Part shown: positions 8,794-16,375 of the stretch, in pieces
Numbering within the stretch: the first letter of the stretch is position 1
How the letters are laid out: every line of letters begins with the position of its first letter
Assembly: GCA_900548465.1 (NCBI GenBank)
Contig: URKY01000006.1
Coordinates: 45,489 to 109,488, forward strand
Length of the DNA stretch: 64,000 nucleotides
Direction: 5' to 3'
Origin: an uncultured Eubacterium sp.
GTDB taxonomy: Bacteria > Bacillota > Clostridia > Lachnospirales > Lachnospiraceae
Translations under genes and position numbers: made by a program
Notes under the pieces: generated by a model
Database searches by the model: none
Told to the model about the DNA's origin: nothing
What the model saw: the letters and a program-made list of their open reading frames with translations, nothing else

Positions 8794-9612
8794 ATGTCAA
8801 AAGAAACAAGATTTACAGGAACAGATACCTATGTGGCTGCAGATGATTTGATGGCAGCAGTTGAAGTGGCAATGGAACTTCAGAAGCCACTGTTGATAAA
8901 GGGAGAGCCGGGTACAGGAAAGACTATGCTGGCGGAGGCAGTTGCTAAAGCTTTAGATAAAGAACTTCTTATATGGAATATTAAGTCTACAACAAAGGCT
9001 CAGGACGGATTGTATATGTATGATACAATTCAGCGGCTCTATGACAGTCAGTTCGGAGAATCAGGAGTAGATGACATCGCACATTATATTAAGCTTGGAA
9101 AATTAGGTGAAGCTTTTAAGAAAGATGAACAGGTTGTTCTATTAATTGATGAAATTGATAAAGCAGATTTAGAATTTCCTAATGATCTTCTTTGGGAACT
9201 GGACAAGATGGAATTCTATATACATGAAACAAAAGAAACAGTAAAGGCAAAGTTAAGACCGATAGTAATTATCACATCAAATGCGGAAAAAGAATTACCG
9301 GATGCGTTTCTTAGAAGATGTATTTTCCATTATATTACATTCCCTGAGCCGGAATTAATGAGACAAATTGTAAATGCACATTTTGAAAATCTTGAAGAAC
9401 ATTTATTAGATCAGGCAATGAATACTTTCTACAAAATCAGAAAGATTAGAGATATACGAAAAAAACCAAGCACTTCAGAATTAATTGATTGGATCAGGGC
9501 ATTGATGATAGGTGGAATTGACCCGGATGCAATAGCAACAAAGCTTCCTTATATTGGTGTCTTAATAAAGAAAGATGAAGACTTGGAAGTAGTGAAAATG
9601 ATGGATTTATAG
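8794..9612 (+). CDS. MoxR-type AAA+ ATPase
   Basis: 272 residues. Walker A GEPGTGKT at residues 37-44, Walker B VVLLIDEIDKAD, and sensor/arginine region ITSNAEKELPDAFLRRC mark a MoxR-family AAA+ ATPase. These usually act as chaperones with a partner carrying a VWA domain, assembling or activating metal-dependent complexes. The VWA gene follows after 9 nt, fitting the usual pair. ATG 8794 has AAAGGAA upstream; the longer in-frame start at 8764 has no ribosome site. The client complex cannot be named from this context. Confidence 0.85.
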   Translation: MSKETRFTGTDTYVAADDLMAAVEVAMELQKPLLIKGEPGTGKTMLAEAVAKALDKELLIWNIKSTTKAQDGLYMYDTIQRLYDSQFGESGVDDIAHYIKLGKLGEAFKKDEQVVLLIDEIDKADLEFPNDLLWELDKMEFYIHETKETVKAKLRPIVIITSNAEKELPDAFLRRCIFHYITFPEPELMRQIVNAHFENLEEHLLDQAMNTFYKIRKIRDIRKKPSTSELIDWIRALMIGGIDPDAIATKLPYIGVLIKKDEDLEVVKMMDL

Positions 9613-9621
9613 GAGTAGAAT

Positions 9622-10833
9622 ATGTTTACACCCTTTTTTTACACATTGAGAAGCAATGGTTTGGATATATCTACCACTGAATGGATAACTTTAATGGATG
9701 GTTTGGATAAGGGGCTTGCCAATTCGAGTTTTACAGATTTTTATTATCTTTGTAGAACGATTTTAGTTAAAAATGAAGGCGATTATGACAAGCTTGACGC
9801 AGCATTTTTGGAGTATTTCAAAAATATAAAAACAGACAAGCTAAACATGGAAAAACTAAATGCATGGCTTCATAATGATAGCGACAAAGTCCGCCTGACA
9901 AATCCCGACGATTTTCAGGATACAAGAACTAAAAAAGAAGCTACGGAAATTCATAGAATGTTTCGCGAACGTCTTGGCGAGCAACACACGGAACATAATG
10001 GTGGAAATCATTGGATTGGAACCGGTGGAGGTTCACCTTTTGGAAAAAATGGCAGAGTAGCAGGAGGAATTCAGTTAGGCAATCATGCTGGAATGAAAAC
10101 AGCCTTTGCAGTAATGGGTGAGCGCAGGTACAAAGATTTTCGTAGAGATAAAAAACTTACACTGAGACAGTTTCAGGTAGCATTGAGGGAACTCAGACAA
10201 TATTCAAGGAAAATGGATTTACCAAAAACAGAACTTGATATAGATGGAACTATTGAGTCAACATGTAATCAGGGCGGTTATTTAAAACTTGAATTTGAAC
10301 AACCAAGAAAAAATACAGTTAAACTATTACTGCTGTTTGACAGTGGTGGATCAATGTATCCTTACAGCGAATTATGCAACGAGCTGTTTCAGGCAGTTCA
10401 TAAGGCAAATCATTTTAAAGATGTAAAAACCTATTATTTCCACAACTGCATTTATGCAAAACTTTACAAAACTCCGGAATGTGCAAGTGGAGATTGGGTA
10501 GATACTACATGGGTTTTTAAGAACTATGATAAAGATTACAAGGTAATCATTGTAGGAGATGCGGGAATGGCAGAAGAAGAGTTTCTGGACAAGAATGGAA
10601 ACTACAGTGGACCTAATGATGGACTGTCAGGTGAAGAGTGGCTGAAAATTTTCAGAAAGAGATTTCCACATTCGATTTGGCTTAACCCTTCATATCATGG
10701 AAATATATCAAAGATGTATTGGATGTTATCGGAACAGTCAATAAAGGAAATTATTGATATGTATCCCCTGACTGTAGACGGACTTAAAGCAGGAATAAAG
10801 AAATTGATGTCAGACAACAAAAAAAGTCGATGA
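9622..10833 (+). CDS. VWA-domain (CoxE-like) protein, MoxR partner
   Basis: 403 residues. The C-terminal half is a von Willebrand A domain with metal-site motif DSGGS at 240-244 and a second strand ending VIIVGDAG. The N-terminal half is helical and has a Gly-rich stretch (about 125-145), as in CoxE-like VWA proteins. It is likely to act with the preceding ATPase in a cytoplasmic remodelling complex. A ribosome site (AGGAG) lies in the 9-nt gap. No signal peptide. The dedicated target is unknown. Confidence 0.8.
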   Translation: MFTPFFYTLRSNGLDISTTEWITLMDGLDKGLANSSFTDFYYLCRTILVKNEGDYDKLDAAFLEYFKNIKTDKLNMEKLNAWLHNDSDKVRLTNPDDFQDTRTKKEATEIHRMFRERLGEQHTEHNGGNHWIGTGGGSPFGKNGRVAGGIQLGNHAGMKTAFAVMGERRYKDFRRDKKLTLRQFQVALRELRQYSRKMDLPKTELDIDGTIESTCNQGGYLKLEFEQPRKNTVKLLLLFDSGGSMYPYSELCNELFQAVHKANHFKDVKTYYFHNCIYAKLYKTPECASGDWVDTTWVFKNYDKDYKVIIVGDAGMAEEEFLDKNGNYSGPNDGLSGEEWLKIFRKRFPHSIWLNPSYHGNISKMYWMLSEQSIKEIIDMYPLTVDGLKAGIKKLMSDNKKSR

Positions 10834-10874
10834 TTGAAAACGATATTAAAATATAATTTATAAGGAGAAATGAA

Positions 10875-12716
10875 ATGAGACACACATTTAGAAAAATTTT
10901 AGCCGGTACTTTGGCGGTAGCTATGGTAGTGCAGGTGGGGGTATTTTCGAAGCATGAAACTTCAGATGTACAGGCGGTAGATAATTGGAAGTTGGTATGG
11001 AGTGACGAATTTAACGGAACATCCCTTGACACATCTGTTTGGTCATACGAGATTGGAAACGGAAACTGGGGTTGGGGAAATGGAGAAGTACAATATTATA
11101 CAAACAGAACTGACAATGTAAGAGTATCAGGTGGAAATCTTCAGATTATTGCAAAAAAAGAAAATTATGGTGGACAGGAATATACATCAGGTAGAATTAT
11201 TTCTAAAGGTAAGAAATACTTCAAATATGGAAAGATGGAAGCCAAAATAAAAGTAGAAAATGGCAATCAGGATGGTGTTTGGCCGGCATATTGGATGATG
11301 GGAGAAAATATGAACGAAGGTGTCGGCTGGCCTTATTGTGGTGAGATAGATATTATGGAACATGCAAATTCAAATAATTATATTGGTGGATGTTTGCATT
11401 GGAACACAAAAGGCATGGGAGAATATTCACCGGGTTCATACGGAAGTGGATTTCAAGGAGCAGAAAAATCCTTTGGTTATTATACTGACAATGCAAACAA
11501 TGGAATAAACGGATGGCATGTTTATGGATTAATTTGGGATGAGAATCATATGGAATGGCAGATGGATGGAAAAACATTCCTTACACAGGCTATTACAGAC
11601 AACAACGCATATTGCTTCCAGAAGGAGCAGTTCTTCCTGTTTAATCTGGCTATTGGTGGCCCAGGTTCAGGATTTACAAATAATATTACGGCAAATCCAA
11701 ACACTTTTAAAACTACAACAATGTATGTAGATTATTTAAGAGTTTACCAAAAGAGCAATGGTGCTGATCAGGAAGAGACAACAAAAACACCAACAATACC
11801 AACAACTACAAAGAAGCAGCCTACAACACAACCGGTTGAGACTGTAACAAAGGTGTCAAATGTATATACAGATCTAGTTGCAGATACAGACCGGGTATTT
11901 GAAACATATTTTGATGGATTATATGGAAACTGGGGTGGCGGAGTTACAGGCTCAGTAACAAATGCTACAAATAAAGGAATAACAATTGCACTAAATAAAA
12001 CAGGAAATAACAGGTGGGCAGCACAGACATATATTGGTCCGTTAACTTATTATCCGGGATATACATACAAATATAATGCAACAATTACCTCTGACAAAGA
12101 CAGAACAATTGTAGTTAAGGTTGTCGGAAATGATGACGGAATGCATGATTCACCAAAGTTAAAAGATGAGACAATTACCGTTAAGGCAGGAAAACCATAC
12201 CGATTGTCAATAGATGTCACAATTCCTGATGATTACAAGTCAGAACTTTACTTATATTATGGTCTTGGAAAAGGAGATGGTGACACTATTGGTTCTGAGC
12301 AGCAAAACATTATAACTATTTCAGATGTTAGTTTTTTAACTACAAGGCAGGTTATTGAATCAGAGACTGTTCCACAGACTATTCCACAGACAACTAACAA
12401 AACAACAGGAAAGGTAACCAATCCTCAAACAACAAAGTTATTAAGTACTACAGTAGTTAAAAAGGCGACTAAAAAGAAGAAGTCAAAGAAAATCAGTCTT
12501 AGATTTAATAGAGTACAGGGTGCTAAAAAGTATCAGGTGCAGGTTGCTAAAAACAAAAAGTTTACAAAGGTAATTGCTATAAAAGTGGTAAATAAATATA
12601 AGAAAGTAACAATTTCCAAAAAAGTATTTAAAAAATCAAAGAGACTTTATGTACGTGTAAGGGCCGTAGGATGCAATAAGTGGTCGAAAGCCAAAAAGGT
12701 AAAGATAACTGTATAG
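10875..12716 (+). CDS. Secreted GH16 beta-glucanase with CBM4/9-like module and Lys-rich C-terminal domain
   Basis: 613 residues. Signal peptide about 1-35; GH16 domain about 36-295 with GEIDIMEH (catalytic E157 and E162, ExDxxE form as in beta-1,3-glucanases). A Thr/Pro linker follows, then a beta-sandwich of about 160 residues (roughly 330-500, with DGLYGNWGGG and SIDVTIPDDY) resembling CBM4/9 modules. A second Thr-rich linker leads to a Lys-rich Fn3-like domain (about 525-613). It should act outside the cell on beta-1,3-type glucan. Compared with the enzyme at 3925, the binding module lies after rather than before the catalytic domain. AAGGAG precedes the ATG. Confidence 0.87.
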   Translation: MRHTFRKILAGTLAVAMVVQVGVFSKHETSDVQAVDNWKLVWSDEFNGTSLDTSVWSYEIGNGNWGWGNGEVQYYTNRTDNVRVSGGNLQIIAKKENYGGQEYTSGRIISKGKKYFKYGKMEAKIKVENGNQDGVWPAYWMMGENMNEGVGWPYCGEIDIMEHANSNNYIGGCLHWNTKGMGEYSPGSYGSGFQGAEKSFGYYTDNANNGINGWHVYGLIWDENHMEWQMDGKTFLTQAITDNNAYCFQKEQFFLFNLAIGGPGSGFTNNITANPNTFKTTTMYVDYLRVYQKSNGADQEETTKTPTIPTTTKKQPTTQPVETVTKVSNVYTDLVADTDRVFETYFDGLYGNWGGGVTGSVTNATNKGITIALNKTGNNRWAAQTYIGPLTYYPGYTYKYNATITSDKDRTIVVKVVGNDDGMHDSPKLKDETITVKAGKPYRLSIDVTIPDDYKSELYLYYGLGKGDGDTIGSEQQNIITISDVSFLTTRQVIESETVPQTIPQTTNKTTGKVTNPQTTKLLSTTVVKKATKKKKSKKISLRFNRVQGAKKYQVQVAKNKKFTKVIAIKVVNKYKKVTISKKVFKKSKRLYVRVRAVGCNKWSKAKKVKITV

Positions 12717-12724
12717 CAAAATAG

Positions 12725-12774
12725 AAAACGTTAACAAAATTGTGGAAAATGCATAAATTTGTTAACGTTTTTAT
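12725..12774 (+). terminator. Long perfect-stem terminator
   Basis: AAAACGTTAACAAA (12725-12738) pairs with TTTGTTAACGTTTT (12758-12771), followed by T-rich sequence; the loop is about 19 nt. It separates the GH16 gene from the sugar-transport operon. Confidence 0.8.
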
Positions 12775-12822
12775 TTGATTTAAGGGCAAATTATTTGTTA
12801 AATATTATTTGCAATGGTTATA

Positions 12823-12851
12823 TTGACATATAAATGGCTAAATGTTATTAT
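12823..12851 (+). promoter_or_regulatory. Promoter of the sugar ABC-transporter/GH65 operon
   Basis: TTGACA at 12823-12828, a 17-nt spacer, and TATTAT at 12846-12851: a near-consensus vegetative promoter. A LacI-type palindrome begins 2 bp after the -10. Confidence 0.75.
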
Positions 12852-12853
12852 AA

Positions 12854-12867
12854 GTTTAACGTTAAAC
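12854..12867. promoter_or_regulatory. LacI-family operator
   Basis: GTTTAACGTTAAAC is a perfect 14-bp palindrome with the central CG typical of LacI-family sites. It would cover the start region of the promoter at 12823. The identical 14-mer recurs at 26928. Confidence 0.75.
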
Positions 12868-13003
12868 GCATAAAATAACATTATAAAAACAGGAATGTCA
12901 GTGATATAAACACGTATAATTGAATTTAAGGTATAATGTTTAAGAATGTGTTTGGTTGAACGATAAACTATAACATAACTAATAATTATGAGGAGGGTTT
13001 ACA

Positions 13004-14413
13004 ATGAGAAAAAAGAAAATCATTAGTTTAGCACTTGTTCTTGCCCTTTTGGTTACTATGTTAGCCGGATGCGGTGGAAGCAAAAAAGACGATAAGAGTG
13101 GAAAGACTACTCTTAAGTTAGGTATCTGGCCTACAGAAGATTTGGCACAGGACATACCGATGTTTGAAGGATATCAGAAAACATTTGAAGAAAAATATAA
13201 GGATGTTAAGGTTGAAGCAGCACCATATGTATATGCAACTGATACTTTCGTATCCTTAGCAGAGTCAGGTAACTGTCCTACAATATTCTCATCATGGTTC
13301 ACAGAGCCACAGAAGTTAATTAAGCAGGGTCTTGTAGCTGATGTTACGGACGAAATGAAAAAACGTGGTTGGCTGGATAAGATGAGTGACTATGTTAAAG
13401 ATCTTTTAACGGATGAAAACGGAAAAATCTATGCAGTGCCTAGAGATGCATATGCATTAGGTTTAATGTGTAACGTAGAGTTATTTGAGAAGGCCGGTTT
13501 AGTTGATGAAAACGGTGTTCCAAAATTCCCTAAGACATTTGAGGAACTTGCACAGACGGCTTCAACTATTAAGAAGAAAACAGGAGCGGCAGGACTTTGT
13601 TTATTAGCAAAGGATAACAGTGGCGGATGGCATTTCTCTAATATAGCATGGAATTTTGGCGCAACACTTGTTAAGGACAATGGTGACGGTACATACACAT
13701 CAAATCTTAATTCAAAAGAAGCTGTAGAAGCTATGAAATATGTATATGATCTTAAATGGAAATATGATGTATTAACAGATGACCCTACTACAGAAGACTG
13801 GGGAACAGGATTCCAGCAGTTAGGAACAGGCGGAGCCGCAATGTATATTGCAGGTAACGACGCAGTTGCACAGCCAACACAGGTTAACGGACTTGATGTT
13901 ACAAAACTTGCAATGGGACCAATCCCTGCAGGACCAAATGGTGATCAGTATTCGTTAACAGGTGGTACACCTTACATGTTCTCAAAGGATGCAACTAAAG
14001 AAGAAATCAAGGCAGCTTTTGACTTCCTTGAGGTAATGGGTAAAACACCTGATGTTACAGATACAACAGTAAAGGGACTTGAAGCAGATGCAGCTAACAG
14101 AAAAGCAAATGGAGTTCCTGTTATAAAGGATTTCCCATGCTGGACAGATGAGGCTTACAGCAAGGCAAAACAGGATGCAATTGATGATAACAAGAACGTT
14201 GATTCAAAGATGTTTGATTCATTCTTTAATACAGTTGAAAAAGAAGGAAATCCAAGAGTAGAAGAACCTGGTGATACACAGGAAATGTATGCACAGCTTA
14301 CAAATGTTCTTCAGGCAGTTATAACAAACAAGGATTGCAATATTCAGAAATTAATGGATAAGGCAAATGAAAATTATCAGAAGATTTTAGATAGCAAATT
14401 TGCAAAAAAATAG
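13004..14413 (+). CDS. Sugar ABC transporter substrate-binding lipoprotein
   Basis: 469 residues of the family 1 extracellular solute-binding type. The lipobox LLAGCGG gives a lipidated Cys near residue 23. Motifs such as FKETFEEKYKDVKVE-like N-terminal strands, KIYAVPRDAYALGLMCNVELF and the aromatic-rich GGWHFSNIAWNFG match oligosaccharide binders. It captures an oligosaccharide at the membrane and delivers it to the two permeases downstream. Ribosome site GAGGAGGG. First gene after the LacI-controlled promoter. No ATPase gene is in the operon, so a shared MsmK-type ATPase elsewhere is likely. Confidence 0.92.
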   Translation: MRKKKIISLALVLALLVTMLAGCGGSKKDDKSGKTTLKLGIWPTEDLAQDIPMFEGYQKTFEEKYKDVKVEAAPYVYATDTFVSLAESGNCPTIFSSWFTEPQKLIKQGLVADVTDEMKKRGWLDKMSDYVKDLLTDENGKIYAVPRDAYALGLMCNVELFEKAGLVDENGVPKFPKTFEELAQTASTIKKKTGAAGLCLLAKDNSGGWHFSNIAWNFGATLVKDNGDGTYTSNLNSKEAVEAMKYVYDLKWKYDVLTDDPTTEDWGTGFQQLGTGGAAMYIAGNDAVAQPTQVNGLDVTKLAMGPIPAGPNGDQYSLTGGTPYMFSKDATKEEIKAAFDFLEVMGKTPDVTDTTVKGLEADAANRKANGVPVIKDFPCWTDEAYSKAKQDAIDDNKNVDSKMFDSFFNTVEKEGNPRVEEPGDTQEMYAQLTNVLQAVITNKDCNIQKLMDKANENYQKILDSKFAKK

Positions 14414-14426
14414 AGTAATTATTTTT

Positions 14427-14477
14427 ACGGGGCGGGTAAGAAATGCCCGCTCTGTAAATAAAACAGGCAGGCCCCGT
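14427..14477 (+). other. Multi-branched RNA structure between binding-protein and permease genes
   Basis: ACGGGGC (14427-14433) pairs perfectly with GCCCCGT (14471-14477), enclosing a GGG/CCC hairpin (or alternatively GCGGG/CCCGC, 14432-14450) and a CTGT/ACAG hairpin. No T-tract follows. Structures here commonly stabilise the upstream binding-protein mRNA so that it exceeds the permeases in amount. Confidence 0.55.
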
Positions 14478-14506
14478 GCTACACGATGAAACAGGAGGGG
14501 AAGATT

Positions 14507-15424
14507 TTGGACAGAAAAAGTAGAAAACAGCTAAAAGCAATAAAACCAAAGAGAAAGTTTGGAAAAAGAGATTTGATGGGGTGGTTAGTTATATTGCCAC
14601 CGGTTATCTTGTTTGCATTCTTTGTATGGGAACCATTGTTAGAGAGTGTAAGATTATCATTATATTCAGCAAGAGGAGTTGAATTGCAGGAGTTTGTAGG
14701 ACTCCAGAACTACATAGAAGTTTTTAACGACGTAAACTTTAAGGCAGCTTTCCTTAACACCTTCAAATACATAGGATGGTCGTTGATTATAGGATTCGTC
14801 GTACCGATTATTTTGGCAATATTCATCAGTGAAACAGTCAGATTAAAGAGTTTTTTTAGATTCGCAGTATATTTACCAAATATTATGCCGGGAATGGCTG
14901 TAGCATTGCTGTGGGTTTACTTCTTTAAACCCGGCGACACTGGTGTTCTAAATATATTACTTGGAAAATGTGGAATTGCACCTAGTGCATGGCTTAACAA
15001 TGCGGCCCTTGTTATACCGTTAATTGTAATAGCCCTGACATGGAAGGGAGCAGGCTCGACTTCATTAATTTACATGGCAGGAATTAGTGGAATCAATCCC
15101 GAATATTATGAAGCTGCCGCAATTGACGGAGCAGGAATTGGGCAGAGAATTTTCCACGTAACAATACCTTGTATTTTGAGTTTAGGAAAGACAATGCTTA
15201 TTTTACAGGTTATAGCAGTATTCCAGATATTGTATGAACCTTTAGTATTGACTAATGGCGGCCCGAATAATGCCAGCTTGTCAATTATGTTGTTGGTATA
15301 TAAATATGCATTCAATAAATATGATTATCCAAATGCAGCGGCACTTTCAGTTGTTATTTGTATAGTATTGATTTTGTTAAGTGGTCTTTATATGGCACTT
15401 ACACGAAAGAAAAATGATGAATAG
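14507..15424 (+). CDS. Sugar ABC transporter permease (MalF type)
   Basis: 305 residues with about six membrane helices and the inner-membrane EAA loop (EYYEAAAIDGAGIGQRIFHV, roughly residues 205-225) that docks the ATPase. Partner of the following permease. I chose TTG 14507 because AGGAGGGG lies at 14493-14500 with 6-nt spacing; the ATG at 14486 lies before that ribosome site and would add seven residues. The protein then begins MDRKSRKQLKAIKPKRK, a basic cytoplasmic tail. Confidence 0.9.
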   Translation: MDRKSRKQLKAIKPKRKFGKRDLMGWLVILPPVILFAFFVWEPLLESVRLSLYSARGVELQEFVGLQNYIEVFNDVNFKAAFLNTFKYIGWSLIIGFVVPIILAIFISETVRLKSFFRFAVYLPNIMPGMAVALLWVYFFKPGDTGVLNILLGKCGIAPSAWLNNAALVIPLIVIALTWKGAGSTSLIYMAGISGINPEYYEAAAIDGAGIGQRIFHVTIPCILSLGKTMLILQVIAVFQILYEPLVLTNGGPNNASLSIMLLVYKYAFNKYDYPNAAALSVVICIVLILLSGLYMALTRKKNDE

Positions 15425-15432
15425 GAGGTGGG

Positions 15433-16314
15433 ATGATGTTTTTTAAGAAATATGCGGATAAGACAGACGGAGCAATAAGAGGCTTCGATGTCAAATCAAA
15501 AAGAGTAAAACTTATCTGCCTTCTGATAATGCTTGTATGTATTATATTTGCAATTATCGCAATATATCCGGCGTTTTGGGTAATGGTTTCCGGATTTAAA
15601 GATATAAAGGAATTTACAACAGAGGCAACATTGCTTCCAAAACATTTTGATTTTGCAGGATTTAAGCAGACCTGGGATAAACTGAATTTCGTAGTATACT
15701 ACAAAAATTCATTTATTATGGTTATAGGCTGTGTATTATGTGCAGTAGTTTTTAACGGATTACTGGCATATGGACTGGCAATTCTGAAACCTAAGGGATC
15801 AAAGATTATTAATGGACTTGTAATGTGGAGTTTGTTAATTCCTGCAACGACAAGTATTGTAGCTTTATATGTAAATATCAACAGAATAGGGCTTAATAAT
15901 TCATTTATTCCTCTTTGGTTATCCTACGGATGTAACGCCTTCTGGGTTGTTCTCTTTAAGGAATTTTTCGAGGGATTGCCTAAGGAATTAATAGAGGCTG
16001 CAAAGATAGACGGGTGTAATGTATTACAGATTTTTTATAAGATAGTACTACCGCTGTCAAAACCTATAATTATGGTAATTATAATTTATTCAGTTACGGC
16101 AGCATGGTCAGACTTCCTGTTACCATATCTGGTATTAAACGGATCAGGAAAAGAAACTGTTATGGTTAAGCTGTTCTCATATTCAGCTGCCCATACAACA
16201 CAAATAGATATGATAAGAGCAATTTTCTTCTCAATCATACCACCTACAATATTGTTTATATTCTTCCAAAAGAAGATTACAGACGGAGCTGCAGGCGGAG
16301 CAGTAAAAGGTTAG
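15433..16314 (+). CDS. Sugar ABC transporter permease (MalG type)
   Basis: 293 residues with about six membrane helices and an EAA loop (KELIEAAKIDGCNVLQIFYK, about residues 180-200). It pairs with the preceding permease; 8 nt separate them, with AGGAGGTG in the gap. Two adjacent ATG codons (15433, 15436) are both possible. It should import oligosaccharides for the GH65 phosphorylases encoded next in the same operon. Confidence 0.9.
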   Translation: MMFFKKYADKTDGAIRGFDVKSKRVKLICLLIMLVCIIFAIIAIYPAFWVMVSGFKDIKEFTTEATLLPKHFDFAGFKQTWDKLNFVVYYKNSFIMVIGCVLCAVVFNGLLAYGLAILKPKGSKIINGLVMWSLLIPATTSIVALYVNINRIGLNNSFIPLWLSYGCNAFWVVLFKEFFEGLPKELIEAAKIDGCNVLQIFYKIVLPLSKPIIMVIIIYSVTAAWSDFLLPYLVLNGSGKETVMVKLFSYSAAHTTQIDMIRAIFFSIIPPTILFIFFQKKITDGAAGGAVKG

Positions 16315-16317
16315 AGT

Positions 16318-16357
16318 TTTTTCGGTCGGTATCACCTCCTTTTTGCTGGCCGAAAAA
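16318..16357 (+). other. Hairpin with a 16S-3'-end-like loop
   Basis: TTTTTCGGTC (16318-16327) pairs with GGCCGAAAAA (16348-16357). The loop contains ATCACCTCCTTT (16331-16342), identical to the anti-Shine-Dalgarno tail of 16S rRNA. No T-tract follows the stem on the + strand, so it is not a simple terminator for this operon; on the - strand it would be one. Confidence 0.5.
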
Positions 16358-16375
16358 CAAAAAATGGAGAGTAAT

